From Pseudomonas sp. LS1212 (GTDB lineage: Bacteria > Pseudomonadota > Gammaproteobacteria > Pseudomonadales > Pseudomonadaceae): a DNA stretch of 64,000 nt. Positions 44,332 to 53,450 of the stretch are shown here, piece by piece (positions within the stretch are counted from its first letter, which is position 1; the number at the start of each line of letters is the position of its first letter). The stretch covers positions 3,362,001 through 3,426,000 of the forward strand of contig NZ_CP102951.1 of the NCBI RefSeq assembly GCF_024741815.1. The letters run 5' to 3'. Both the position numbers and the translations under genes were made by a program. The notes under the pieces are model-generated. The model did not search any database, was not told where the DNA came from, and saw only the letters and a list, made by a program, of their open reading frames with translations.

Positions 44332-44506
44332 CGGGTTTATGACTCCGGGACTAAGGCGTGCCCGCGACGTGAAGACCTGCGCTGGGCGGGGTCATCATAG
44401 CGTGAATAGTTTAGTAGCAAAGTCATTCCACCCGACGCCAAACGAATTCCGCTTCGAGGTGAAAAGGCATTGCGCCAGGTGGGGCGAAATCGCGCATCAT
44501 GGGCGC

Positions 44507-44553
44507 AGTCAGTTCAAGGGCATAGTCAGTTCAAGGGCACAGTCAGTTCAAGG
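44507..44553 (+). repeat. Three 17-bp tandem repeats before the CAP gene
   Basis: The core AGTCAGTTCAAGGG starts at 44507, 44524 and 44541 (the last ends AAGG), a period of 17. The third copy contributes to the ribosome-binding site AAGGAGAGG of the following gene. Such a repeat can vary in number and might change expression. Confidence 0.85.
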
Positions 44554-44561
44554 AGAGGTCC

Positions 44562-45413
44562 ATGCGCTTCATATCATCCGTTGTGCGTCTTGCCGCGCTG
44601 TCGCTGGGGCTGGTGTTCGCTGCCAGCGCCTTGGCGACCGAGGAGTCGCAACTGGTCGAGTCGATCAACGTCTACCGCAGCCAGGCGCAGCGCTGCGCGG
44701 GCCAGGTGTCTCAAGAGCTGCCGCCGCTGACGGCCGATCCGCGTCTGGTGCTCTCGGCCAGCAGCATCGGCGACCTGCAGCAGGCGCTGGCGCGGGCCAA
44801 TTATCCGATGGTCAGCGTGCAGGCGATCAGCTTGTCCGGGCCGCGTGATGCGCAGTCGGCCATGAAGGCGGTGCAAGAGAGTTTCTGCCAGGTTGTGCTG
44901 AGCCCGCAGTTCATCGATATCGGCGTGAGCCGGGAGGGACATGAGTGGCGCATCGTACTGGCGCGTCCCCTGCTGACGGGGCGCCTGGGCGACTGGCAGG
45001 CAGAAGGCCAGAAGCTGCTGGAAACGATCAACACCGCCCGTGCGCAGCCGCGCCAGTGCGGCGGCCAAGCCTTTACCGCCACCACGCCGCTGGCCTGGAA
45101 CGCCACGCTGGCGACGGCGGCCGAGACCCATACCCGAGCCATGGCCAATAACAACTTCTTCGATCACAAGGACCGCGATGGCCGCACGCCGGGTGACCGG
45201 GCTGAACTGGCAGGTTACGTCGGCCTGCAGATCGGCGAGAACATCGCCGCCGGGCACGACACCGTGCGCAGGGTGGTCGATGGCTGGCTGGCCAGCCCCG
45301 GCCACTGCGCCAACCTCATGAACCCACAGTTTCGCGAACTGGGCGCAGCCTATGCGGTTGATCCGAAGAGTGATGCGGGGATTTACTGGACGGCCATGTT
45401 CGGTGTGCAGTGA
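44562..45413 (+). CDS. CAP-domain (SCP/PR1) secreted protein
   Basis: 283 residues. The signal peptide (about 1-26) ends SALATEES. A family-specific N-terminal region (30-140) has two Cys. The CAP domain (about 150-280) has LETINTARAQPRQCGGQAF, HTRAMANNNFFDHKDRDGRT and IGENIAAGHDTVRRVVDGWL, then SPGHCANLMNPQFRELGAAY. These are the CAP motifs with the conserved His and Glu. Bacterial CAP proteins are periplasmic or secreted, with unknown activity. AAGGAGAGG precedes the ATG. Confidence 0.9.
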   Translation: MRFISSVVRLAALSLGLVFAASALATEESQLVESINVYRSQAQRCAGQVSQELPPLTADPRLVLSASSIGDLQQALARANYPMVSVQAISLSGPRDAQSAMKAVQESFCQVVLSPQFIDIGVSREGHEWRIVLARPLLTGRLGDWQAEGQKLLETINTARAQPRQCGGQAFTATTPLAWNATLATAAETHTRAMANNNFFDHKDRDGRTPGDRAELAGYVGLQIGENIAAGHDTVRRVVDGWLASPGHCANLMNPQFRELGAAYAVDPKSDAGIYWTAMFGVQ

Positions 45414-45482
45414 GTGCTTTGGCCGCAAATTGCGTTGCGGGCCAGTCGCGCATTTGTGACGTCACCCGTTGTCCACGCCCCC

Positions 45483-46193
45483 TCAAGCAACGGACATCTT
45501 CTCGGTGAGGTTCTGTTGCATGTAAGCCAGGAAACGTCGCTGGAACAACATCGTATGTTCGTGCGCCGCCTGCTCGGCTTCGTCGGGCTTGCGCGCGGCG
45601 ATGGCATTGACAATATCATCGTGGTCTCGCCCCAATCGGGTCGAGGTGCTGGCAGTACTGATGATGTAGTCGAAGTGCAGGTGCAGGAGCCGCTGGCCTT
45701 CGCCCAGGAGTTTTTCGTAGTAGCTGATGAAGTACGGATTTTTTCCGGCTTCGGCGATCGCCATGTGAAAGGCCTTGTTGCGCTCGGACATGGCCTGGAA
45801 GTCGCCGGTAGTGACCGCCTCCAGATAGGCCGCGTCCGCCTCGCGTATACGCGCCAGGTCGTCATCGGTCCGTTGCAGCGCTGCGAGCCGGGTGACTGCG
45901 CGCTGGATCAGGTCCAGGGCGGAAATGTAGTTGGGGAACTCTTCGATTTCGAAGGGCGTCACCAGGGTCGTACGGTTGGGCAAGATGGTGACCAGCCCCT
46001 CGCTGATCAAACGGGCCAGCGCATCGCGCACCGGCGAGCGGGAAAGACCGAACTGCGCCGCCAGGGAAACCTCGTCCAGCGGCATGCCTGGCTTAAGCTT
46101 CAGCGTCAGGATCTGCTTGCGCAATTCCTCGTAGATGTAGCGACCGCCATGGCGTTTCGCACCAGCCGCTGTTTCAGTCGTTTCTTTGCTCAT
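45483..46193 (-). CDS. GntR-family regulator (FCD type)
   Basis: 236 residues. The winged HTH (about 18-85) has YIYEELRKQILTLKLKPGMP, LAAQFGLSRSPVRDALARLI and SEGLVTILPNRTTLVTPF. The helical FCD effector domain (about 95-225) has the metal-binding His residues (FHMAIAEAGKNPYF; HEHTMLFQRRFLAYMQQNL). It is the last gene of the hydroxyproline cluster on the minus strand and is its likely repressor, relieved by a pathway intermediate. Confidence 0.9.
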   Translation of the reverse strand: MSKETTETAAGAKRHGGRYIYEELRKQILTLKLKPGMPLDEVSLAAQFGLSRSPVRDALARLISEGLVTILPNRTTLVTPFEIEEFPNYISALDLIQRAVTRLAALQRTDDDLARIREADAAYLEAVTTGDFQAMSERNKAFHMAIAEAGKNPYFISYYEKLLGEGQRLLHLHFDYIISTASTSTRLGRDHDDIVNAIAARKPDEAEQAAHEHTMLFQRRFLAYMQQNLTEKMSVA

Positions 46194-46215
46194 GGGTCAT
46201 TTTCTCGGCAGTGCC

Positions 46216-46231
46216 GGCCAGTTATCTGGCC
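46216..46231. promoter_or_regulatory. Palindrome before the GntR gene
   Basis: GGCCAG-TTAT-CTGGCC, six-base perfect arms around four bases, located 23 bases upstream of the GntR start and after the stop of the epimerase-like gene. It could be an operator for the regulator or a weak hairpin. There is no T-run. Confidence 0.35.
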
Positions 46232-46263
46232 AGCCTGCAATTTTAACACCTGCCAGAGGCTGG

Positions 46264-47286
46264 TTAGAATCCTTCACCCCAGGTATCACTAAGCATGAAG
46301 CCCTCGGACAACGGATCATCCGGGTCGACCCCGAGCTGATGAAGCCCGTATACCCAGGCCCGCCCGGTAACCCTGGGCAGAACCGCGGGTTTGCCGCCCA
46401 CTTCCGTCAGGCCAAGCAGCTCGACCTTGAACTCGCCGCCGATGGTCGAGCGCGACGTGAGTTTATCACCCACCTCCACCAGGCCTCGAGCACTCAAGGT
46501 CGCCAGGTTGGCAGAGCTGCCGGTGCCGCAGGGCGAGCGGTCGACACGGCCTGGCGGCAAGGTGGTGCAGGTCTGGTAGGTGCTCTTGTCCAGGCGGTTA
46601 CGGAACATCACGTAGGCCACCTCATCGAGTTCCTTGAGCAATGGGTGACAGACGTGGATTTGCTCGTTGATCAAGCCCTTCAGGCGCACACCCTGGGTCG
46701 CCAGTTCGCGGGCATTCTCCGGGGCGATGGTCAGGCCGACCTGGTCAACGTCGACCAAGGCGTAATACACGCCGCCGAAGGCAATATCCGCCTTGATGGC
46801 ACCGAACTCGGCCGTCTCGATGACTGCGTCCAGCTTTTCGACAAAGGACGGCACCATATCAAGGGAGACGCTGGTGCAGCGCCCCTCCTTGCACTGCGCC
46901 CGGGCCGTCACCAGCCCAGCGGGCGTATCGAGCACGACCGTCGTCATCGGCTCGGCCATCGGCAGCATGCCCAGCTCCAGCAGTGCCGTCACCACGCAGA
47001 TGCAGTTGCTGCCCGACATCGGGTGAGCCTTGTCCGCCTGCAGCACGATGAAGCCCGCGTGGGCTTCGGGCCGGGTCGGCGGCAAGAGCAGATTGACCGA
47101 CATCTGCAGGCAGCCACGCGGCTCGAGCACCACCAGCCGCCGCAGACTATCGTCGACTTCGTTGATGTAGTTCATCTTGTCGAGCATGGTCTTGCCGGGC
47201 ACATCGATGACGCCGCCGGTGATGACCTTGCCAATCTCGCCTTCACAATGCACATCGGCCATTTGAAGCGTTTTTTTCCAGCGCAT
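46264..47286 (-). CDS. Proline racemase-family enzyme, Ser/Cys type (trans-3-hydroxyproline dehydratase-like)
   Basis: 340 residues from the ATG at 47286 (MRWKKTLQMADVHCEGEIGK). The position of the first catalytic Cys of racemases is Ser here (HPMSGSNCICV), while the second is kept (DRSPCGTGSSANLA). In this superfamily loss of the first Cys marks dehydratases of trans-3-hydroxy-L-proline, in some cases with side activity on cis-4-hydroxyproline, rather than epimerases. It would make 1-pyrroline-2-carboxylate. It lies in the hydroxyproline cluster, 10 bases after the aldehyde dehydrogenase stop, and contrasts with the Cys/Cys paralogue at 50070. Confidence 0.85.
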   Translation of the reverse strand: MRWKKTLQMADVHCEGEIGKVITGGVIDVPGKTMLDKMNYINEVDDSLRRLVVLEPRGCLQMSVNLLLPPTRPEAHAGFIVLQADKAHPMSGSNCICVVTALLELGMLPMAEPMTTVVLDTPAGLVTARAQCKEGRCTSVSLDMVPSFVEKLDAVIETAEFGAIKADIAFGGVYYALVDVDQVGLTIAPENARELATQGVRLKGLINEQIHVCHPLLKELDEVAYVMFRNRLDKSTYQTCTTLPPGRVDRSPCGTGSSANLATLSARGLVEVGDKLTSRSTIGGEFKVELLGLTEVGGKPAVLPRVTGRAWVYGLHQLGVDPDDPLSEGFMLSDTWGEGF

Positions 47287-47296
47287 GGCGGGCCCC

Positions 47297-48778
47297 TTAC
47301 TTGATGTACCAACCCCAGGGTTGCTCACTGTCGTAGCGCGTGATCTGCTTGGTTTCAAGGTAGTTGTTCAACCCCCACTCCCCCAGCTCACGACCTATTC
47401 CACTTTGCTTGTACCCTCCCCAAGGCGCCTCGGTAAAGGTCGGTTGCGAGCAATTGATCCATACGATACCCGCTCGCAGGCGGCGAGCGACGCGCTCGGC
47501 ACGCTCCAGGTCGCGGGACATCACGGCAGCGGCCAGGCCAAAGCGCGAGTCGTTGGCACTATGCAGCGCCTCGGCTTCATCATCGAAAGGCCGAACGCAC
47601 ACCACCGGCCCGAAGATTTCTTCCTGCCAGATCCAACTGTCCTGCGGCACGTCGGCGAAAATCGCCGGCGTCAGGTAGTAACCCTGGGTGCAATGGGCCG
47701 GGCGGGTGCCGCCGGTCAGCAGCGTCGCCCCTTCTTCTCGACCACGGGCGATGGCTTCGAGGACCTTGTCGTATTGGCCACGGCTCACCAGCGGACCGAG
47801 CAGTACGCCCTCGCCCATCCCGTTACCAATGTTCAGGCTTTGCGTTTGCTCGACCAGGCGCTTGAGCAGCGGCTCATACAGTTCACGCTGGACCAGTACC
47901 CTGGAGGTGGCCGAACAGACCTGGCCCTGGTTCCAGAAAATGCCGAACATGATCCATTCGACCGCCGCTTCGATATCGCTGTCATCGAAGATGATGAACG
48001 GCGATTTGCCACCCAGTTCCAGGCTGATGTTTTTGATGTCGCGCGCGGCTGCCTGCATGATCCGCGTCCCGGTCGGCACGCTGCCGGTAAAGGCCAGTTT
48101 GTCGATGCCGGGGTGCTCGCTGAGCGGCGCCCCCGCCTCTGCGCCCAGGCCGGTCACGACATTGAGCACACCGGCTGGCAGCCCGGCCCGGTGGGCAATA
48201 TCCGCCAGCTCCAGGGCCGTCAAAGGGGTCAGCTCCGAGGGTTTCAACACCATGCAGCAACCGGCGGCCAACGCCGGGGCAACCTTCCAGGCCGCCATCA
48301 GCATGGGGAAGTTCCAGGGAATGATCGCCCCTGCTACGCCCATCGGTTCTTTACGGGCGACGGAGCTGAAGCGTTCGTCGGCGAGCGAAACCGCTTGCTC
48401 GCGGTGGCCGTCCAGATCGTCGGCCAGGTCGGCGTAGAAATCGAAACAGCCGGCGGTATCGCCGATGTCCCAGAGGGCTTCGGGCAACGGCTTGCCGTTG
48501 TCGCGCACTTCCAGCTCAGCCAGCCTGTCCTGGCTCTCGCGGATGCCATTGGCGATTGCCCGCAGGATCTTCGCGCGTTCGGCCCCGCTCATTTGCGGCC
48601 AAGGCCCCTCGTCGAACGCACGGCGCGCGGCCTTTACCGCCAGGTCGACATCGGCAGCGGTGGCCGCTGCGACCTTGGCGATGACCGCCTCGTTGCTGGG
48701 GTCGATGGTTTCGAAGGTGCCACCCTGGCTCGGGCGCACCCACTGGCCATCGATATAGAGCTGATCATAGGATTTCAT
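47297..48778 (-). CDS. Aldehyde dehydrogenase (2-oxoglutarate semialdehyde dehydrogenase role)
   Basis: 493 residues, betaine-aldehyde-dehydrogenase-like. NAD site IPWNFPMLMAAWKVAPALAA near 153 and FTGSVPTGTRIMQAAARDI near 232. Catalytic Glu in SLELGGKSPFIIF and Cys in FWNQGQVCSATSR near 291. In hydroxyproline breakdown the last step is oxidation of 2-oxoglutarate semialdehyde to 2-oxoglutarate, and this is the only candidate in the cluster. The sequence class alone would also allow betaine aldehyde, so the role is inferred from context. Overlaps the FAD gene by four bases. Confidence 0.85.
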   Translation of the reverse strand: MKSYDQLYIDGQWVRPSQGGTFETIDPSNEAVIAKVAAATAADVDLAVKAARRAFDEGPWPQMSGAERAKILRAIANGIRESQDRLAELEVRDNGKPLPEALWDIGDTAGCFDFYADLADDLDGHREQAVSLADERFSSVARKEPMGVAGAIIPWNFPMLMAAWKVAPALAAGCCMVLKPSELTPLTALELADIAHRAGLPAGVLNVVTGLGAEAGAPLSEHPGIDKLAFTGSVPTGTRIMQAAARDIKNISLELGGKSPFIIFDDSDIEAAVEWIMFGIFWNQGQVCSATSRVLVQRELYEPLLKRLVEQTQSLNIGNGMGEGVLLGPLVSRGQYDKVLEAIARGREEGATLLTGGTRPAHCTQGYYLTPAIFADVPQDSWIWQEEIFGPVVCVRPFDDEAEALHSANDSRFGLAAAVMSRDLERAERVARRLRAGIVWINCSQPTFTEAPWGGYKQSGIGRELGEWGLNNYLETKQITRYDSEQPWGWYIK

Positions 48779-50073
48779 GCGTGGCCTCCAATAAGGCTAA
48801 AGCGTTTGGCGCTAAAAGGGGTCAGATCCTGAGCCGGCTCGCGGCCGGCAACCATGTCTGAAATGAGCCGTCCGGTGGTCGCGCCCAAGGTCAGGCCGAG
48901 CTGGCCGTGGCCGAATGCCAGGAACACGTTCGACAGACGGGCGCTACGATCAATGATGGGTTTGGTGTCGGGCAGGAACGGGCGATAGCCGACGCCGTAC
49001 TCGATGTTGTCCAGCTTCAACTGCGGAAATATTTTGCGTGCTTTCTCAAGGATGATTTCCGCCCGCTTGAAGTTGGGTTCGGCATTGGGGCTGGCGAATT
49101 CGATGGTGCCGCCGATTTGCAGGCCACGGGTCATGGGGCTGAAGCAGAAACCGCCGTCGGCATAGATGACCGAGTGGCGCAGCTCCACCCCCGGGGTCGG
49201 CAATAGCACCTGATAGCCGGCGATACCGACCAACGGGGCATGGGTGCCGATCTGATCGAAGAACTGCCGCGAACCCGTGCCCGCTGCAATCACTACGTGG
49301 TCCGCCGGGTAGCGTTCACCGGTGGCCAGCATGACCCCGCTGGCACGGTCGGCCACTTCATCGATCCGTTTGACCTGGCCACGAACGCGAACGCCGCCTT
49401 GATCGATAAAGCTTTGCGTCAGAGCCGCGATAAAGCCTTTGGTATCGCTGACGGCACGCCAGTCCGGGAACAACAGACCATGACTGAATTTGCCAGCAAA
49501 GGAGGGTTCCAGGTCCGCGATAGCGGCGCGGTCTAGCACCTCGGACTTGAACCCAAGGGATTTGCGCAACGCCAGGTGGGGCAGCTCATGATCCAGGCCC
49601 GACGCCGACTCGAACACCTCGATGATGGGCCGCGCGCCCATCAGCGCCTTGTCGGGGCAGGCATCGAGCAAGGGCGCATAGTCTTCGTAGACATGGTGCG
49701 TGAGCGTTGCCATGTCCTCGGAGATTTCGACGATCTTCGAATGGCGGGCACAGGCCACGAAACGCAGGAACCATGGCAGGATGCCCGGCAATGCGCTGGG
49801 CCGTAGTGCCAGCGGGCCTTTCTGGTCGAGCAGCCAGCCCGGCACCTTCTTCAGGATCCCGGGCTTGGAAAGCGGTATGACCTCACTGACAGCCATCTGC
49901 CCGCAGCTCCACTTGGCGGTGCTGTCACCGGGTGCTGCCGGATCGATCAGGGTGACTGCATAACCTTCGCGTTGCAGGTATAGGGCACAACAGACGCCAA
50001 CGATACCCGCGCCGACCACGACAGCTTTTTCACGCAGGCCAGGCTCTTGTACGGCAGACTGCAGAGGTGTCAT
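48775..50073 (-). CDS. FAD-dependent D-hydroxyproline dehydrogenase (DadA-like)
   Basis: 432 residues from the ATG at 50073. FAD motif KAVVVGAGIVGVCCALYLQR near 19, with DPAAPGDSTAKWSCGQMA. C-terminal loop GYRPFLPDTKPIIDRSARLS then FGHGQLGLTLGATTGRL. It matches DadA-type D-amino acid dehydrogenases and the single-chain D-hydroxyproline dehydrogenase of hydroxyproline clusters, which makes 1-pyrroline-4-hydroxy-2-carboxylate. ATGA overlap with the upstream epimerase stop. Confidence 0.88.
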   Translation of the reverse strand: MTPLQSAVQEPGLREKAVVVGAGIVGVCCALYLQREGYAVTLIDPAAPGDSTAKWSCGQMAVSEVIPLSKPGILKKVPGWLLDQKGPLALRPSALPGILPWFLRFVACARHSKIVEISEDMATLTHHVYEDYAPLLDACPDKALMGARPIIEVFESASGLDHELPHLALRKSLGFKSEVLDRAAIADLEPSFAGKFSHGLLFPDWRAVSDTKGFIAALTQSFIDQGGVRVRGQVKRIDEVADRASGVMLATGERYPADHVVIAAGTGSRQFFDQIGTHAPLVGIAGYQVLLPTPGVELRHSVIYADGGFCFSPMTRGLQIGGTIEFASPNAEPNFKRAEIILEKARKIFPQLKLDNIEYGVGYRPFLPDTKPIIDRSARLSNVFLAFGHGQLGLTLGATTGRLISDMVAGREPAQDLTPFSAKRFSLIGGHA

Positions 50074-51113
50074 GGCAAAGTCTCTTGTGCAGAAGCGGGA
50101 GCGGCAAAATCTTCCAGGCTGAAGCCGTCCCACCAGGGTTGGGTATCGTCGACGATAAACTCGGCGCGACCAGTGATCCACGCACGTCCTTCAATGCTGG
50201 GTCGAATGGCAGCCTGCCCCCCTTCCAACTGAAGTTGCTCTGCCACACGCCCCACGAAGCAACTGCCGATCAGGCTCTCATGGCGATAGGCCGCGTCGGC
50301 GTCAAGCCAGCCGCGGGCGAAGCGCTGGGCGACGCGTGCCGAACTGCCGGTGCCACACGGAGAGCGATCGATGAGGCTCGCCCCCGCTATCACCACGGCA
50401 CGCCCCCAGGATTCCGCCGACAGCGGCTTGCCCGTCCACATGCAGTGCCTGACGCCTCGGATCGCCGGGTTTTGCGGATGAACCACGTCCAGGGAGCGGT
50501 TGACCAGGTCCTGCATCTGCCGCCCCCATTCCAGCAACTGTTGCGGGCTGAAATGCTCACAACCCGGGTAGTTGGGTTGCACGTCGACAATGGGATAAAA
50601 ATTGCCACCGTAGGCGATATCGACCTTCAACAGCCCAAGTGGCGGGAAGTCGATGGCCAGGTCACGATGCAACAAAAAAGACGGCACATTGGTGAAACAT
50701 ACCGAGCTGACTTTGTCGCCGCTGAGGGTGTAGGCAGCGTGAATCTGGCCTGCCGGAACATCCACCACCACAGTACCCGCTACCTTCGGAACAATCAGCC
50801 CGGCCTCAAGCGCGAAGGTAATCGAACCCAAGGTGGCGTGCCCGCACATCGGCAGGCAGCCGGAGGTTTCGATGAACAGCAGGCTGAAGTCACTGTCGGC
50901 GCGCAACGGTGGATAGAAAATCGTGCCCGACATGTGTGAATGCCCGCGTGGCTCAAGCATCAAGGCACGGCGAACCCAGTCGAATTCGGCGATGAAATGC
51001 TCGCGCCGCTCGCTCATGGTCGCCCCTGCCAGTTCTGGAACCCCACCTGTTACCATCCGCACAGGCATTCCTTCGGTATGGCCTTCGATGCAATTGAAAA
51101 CGTGTCGGGTCAT
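50070..51113 (-). CDS. 4-hydroxyproline 2-epimerase
   Basis: 347 residues, proline racemase superfamily. Both catalytic cysteines are present: PMCGHATLGS near 90 and DRSPCGTGSSARVA near 252. The start MTRHVFNCIEGHTEGMPVRM is typical. It converts trans-4-hydroxy-L-proline to cis-4-hydroxy-D-proline, the first step of the pathway. It is followed with a four-base overlap by the D-hydroxyproline dehydrogenase and preceded by the DapA-like deaminase. Confidence 0.92.
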   Translation of the reverse strand: MTRHVFNCIEGHTEGMPVRMVTGGVPELAGATMSERREHFIAEFDWVRRALMLEPRGHSHMSGTIFYPPLRADSDFSLLFIETSGCLPMCGHATLGSITFALEAGLIVPKVAGTVVVDVPAGQIHAAYTLSGDKVSSVCFTNVPSFLLHRDLAIDFPPLGLLKVDIAYGGNFYPIVDVQPNYPGCEHFSPQQLLEWGRQMQDLVNRSLDVVHPQNPAIRGVRHCMWTGKPLSAESWGRAVVIAGASLIDRSPCGTGSSARVAQRFARGWLDADAAYRHESLIGSCFVGRVAEQLQLEGGQAAIRPSIEGRAWITGRAEFIVDDTQPWWDGFSLEDFAAPASAQETLP

Positions 51114-51172
51114 GTCATATCACTCTGAAAGACCGCACCGGCCGAGCGTGGCGGCCGATGCGGCGGGCGCCA

Positions 51173-52054
51173 TTAACGCTGTGCCAGTTCGAAAGCCTTG
51201 CGGAAGTTGGCTTTTTCGTCGGCGGTGAGTGGTTGCAGCGGCATCCGTGCATTGCCCGCTTCAAAACCGGCCAGTTCACAGCCGTACTTGACCTTCTGAA
51301 TGAACTTGCCGGACTCCATGTCCGCCAGCACCGGAAACAACGAGCGCACGATGTCCTGGGCACCGGCCAGGTTACCGTTGGTGTACTCGGTGTAGAAGTC
51401 GCACACCTGCTGGGTCAGGCAGTTGGCCGGGCCGCAGATCCAACTGGTCGCGCCCCACAGGAAGAAGTCCAGCGCCTGGTCATCGGACCCGCAGGACAAT
51501 TGGTAGTGGTCCTTGTAGGTGCCGCCGATTTCGATGGCGCGCAGCAGGTTGCCACTGCTTTCCTTGATGCCGATCACGCGCTGGTTGTCCTTGAATGCCT
51601 CCAGAACGCCAAAACCGACCTCGACGTTGGTGCGCACCGGGTAGTTGTACAACACCACGTTGATGTCCGGCACCGCATCGAGAATGGCCTGGTAGTGGCC
51701 GATCAGTTCTTCCTGGGATGGCAGCGCGTAATAAGGCGGCGCGATCAGCAGGTTGCTATAGCCGGCATCACGGGTCTGCTGGACCTGCTCGATGACCTCG
51801 CGGGTGCAGGAGCCATTGGCACCGGCAATCAACAGGCCGCGATCAGCCACGACCTCGCGCACGGTGGCCAATACCTGGCGCCGCTCTTCGTTGGTCAGGG
51901 CGTAATACTCGCCGGTCGAGCCCAGCGGCACGAAGCCTTTGACGCCGGCCTTGAGCTGGAACTCGATGATGTTGGCGAGCATGTCGTAATTGACATTCCC
52001 GGCTTTGTCGAACGGCGTGACCAGAGCAGGCAGGATGCCTTTGAGTTGAGTCAT
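51173..52054 (-). CDS. DapA-family pyrroline-4-hydroxy-2-carboxylate deaminase
   Basis: 293 residues, (beta/alpha)8 barrel. The start is MTQLKGILPALVTPFDKAGN, with VPLGSTGEYYALTNEER (the GSTGE motif), the Tyr in VVLYNYPVRTNVEV near 137 and the Schiff-base Lys in VIGIKESSGNLLRA near 165. In hydroxyproline clusters this DapA relative deaminates and rearranges 1-pyrroline-4-hydroxy-2-carboxylate to 2-oxoglutarate semialdehyde and ammonia. The ATG at 52054 gives the family start. Confidence 0.9.
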   Translation of the reverse strand: MTQLKGILPALVTPFDKAGNVNYDMLANIIEFQLKAGVKGFVPLGSTGEYYALTNEERRQVLATVREVVADRGLLIAGANGSCTREVIEQVQQTRDAGYSNLLIAPPYYALPSQEELIGHYQAILDAVPDINVVLYNYPVRTNVEVGFGVLEAFKDNQRVIGIKESSGNLLRAIEIGGTYKDHYQLSCGSDDQALDFFLWGATSWICGPANCLTQQVCDFYTEYTNGNLAGAQDIVRSLFPVLADMESGKFIQKVKYGCELAGFEAGNARMPLQPLTADEKANFRKAFELAQR

Positions 52055-52091
52055 TGCAGGTACTCCACAAAATGAGACGACAGGGTTGGGG

Positions 52092-52757
52092 TTAATACGC
52101 ATAGCGACGCAGCATCCGCGCTTCGATCACCCCTACCAGGCGGGTCAGCGGGAAGGCTACGAGGAAATAGATGACCGCCACCGCCGACAGGAACTCGACT
52201 GGACGTGCAGTACTGTTGGAGATGTTCTGGCCAACGAACATCAGGTCGGCAATGCCTACCGAGGAAATCAGCGCACTCTCCTTGAACAGTGACACCCCAT
52301 TGGAGAGCAGCGGCGGAATGCCGCGCAGCAAGGCCTGGGGGAACACCACGTAGACCGTTTTATTCCACGAGGCCAGGCCCAATGCGACGCAGGCATCGTG
52401 CTGTTCGCCAGGGATCGATTTGAGGGCCCCGCGAAACGTCTCGCTGGTGATGGCAGTCATGTACAGGGTCAGCGCCAACAACACCGAGAGGTAGGGCGGG
52501 ATGTCCAGGCCGAACACCACGGGAAAGCAGAAAAACACCCAGAACAGCTGGATCAACAGTGGCGTACCGCGAAACAGCTCGACGTAAAGCCCGGCGGGCA
52601 CGCTGATCCAGCGCCGGCGCGACACCCGCAGGAGGCTCAGGAAGAAGCCGCACAAACTGCCCAGGACAGCGCAGCCCAGGGTGAACGCCAGGGTCAGCCC
52701 CAAGCCTTGCAGCAGCGCCTGCCAGTAGGAGAACACCACAGTGAAATCGATATGCAT
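52092..52757 (-). CDS. Amino acid ABC transporter permease
   Basis: 221 residues, HisM/GlnP type. Hydrophobic helices and the EAA loop (ISSVGIADLMFVGQNISNST region) are preceded by YVELFRGTPLLIQLFWVFFC, the hallmark of the polar amino acid family. It pairs with the next permease as a heterodimer with the ATPase at 53451 and the binding protein at 54325. It presumably imports hydroxyproline. Start at ATG 52757. Confidence 0.92.
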   Translation of the reverse strand: MHIDFTVVFSYWQALLQGLGLTLAFTLGCAVLGSLCGFFLSLLRVSRRRWISVPAGLYVELFRGTPLLIQLFWVFFCFPVVFGLDIPPYLSVLLALTLYMTAITSETFRGALKSIPGEQHDACVALGLASWNKTVYVVFPQALLRGIPPLLSNGVSLFKESALISSVGIADLMFVGQNISNSTARPVEFLSAVAVIYFLVAFPLTRLVGVIEARMLRRYAY

Positions 52758-52767
52758 GACGTTCTCC

Positions 52768-53439
52768 TCAGCGCGCGAGCGCAGCATCCTGACGACGCTC
52801 CAACCACTGCACCAACTGAGCGATCGGTAGCGACAGGAAGAAGTAAATGAGCGCAATCAGGGAATAGGTTTCCAGCGGTCGGTAGGCTTCGGTGGCGATG
52901 CTCTTGCCGACATACATCAGGTCCGCGACCGCGACGATCGCCACCAGTGCGCTTTGCTGAAGAATCGAGATACCGTTGGTCATCAATACCGGTATGGCGT
53001 TGCGCAAGGCTTGCGGAAGAATCACGTAGAGCGTGCGCTGCCAGGGCCGCAAGCCCAGCGCCACACACGCATCCAGGTGCTCGCGCGGCACCGCCTGCAC
53101 GCCCGCTCGATAGGCCTCGGCATTGAACGCGGTCAGGTTCAGGCCCAGGGCCAGAACGCCCATGGTGATCGGGTCGATGAACACATCGAAGAGCATCGGC
53201 ACGCAGTAGAAGAACCAGACGATCTGCAGCAACACCGGCGTGCAACGGAAGAACTCGATGAACAGCTGTGCCGGCCAGCGCAGGAAGAACCAGCGGCTCA
53301 AGGTCATCAGGCACAAGCCAAAGCCGAGCACCAGGCCGACGACGTTCGATATCAGTGCCAGCTGCAGGGTGACTTTCAGGCCATCCCACAACAAGCCGAA
53401 ATTGCCTGTCAGGAAGTTGAAGTCAAATTGATAGTTCAT
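52768..53439 (-). CDS. Amino acid ABC transporter permease
   Basis: 223 residues, same family: FIEFFRCTPVLLQIVWFFYC near 62 and the EAA loop with LNLTAFNAEAYRAGVQAVPR. It is ten bases upstream of the second permease on the minus strand. It is not identical to it, so the membrane part is a heterodimer. Confidence 0.92.
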   Translation of the reverse strand: MNYQFDFNFLTGNFGLLWDGLKVTLQLALISNVVGLVLGFGLCLMTLSRWFFLRWPAQLFIEFFRCTPVLLQIVWFFYCVPMLFDVFIDPITMGVLALGLNLTAFNAEAYRAGVQAVPREHLDACVALGLRPWQRTLYVILPQALRNAIPVLMTNGISILQQSALVAIVAVADLMYVGKSIATEAYRPLETYSLIALIYFFLSLPIAQLVQWLERRQDAALAR

Positions 53440-53450
53440 GATCGCACTCC

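Noticed and set aside
47285..48832. 515-codon plus-strand frame opposite the aldehyde dehydrogenase
   Set aside because: Shadow frame; the minus-strand gene has all catalytic motifs.
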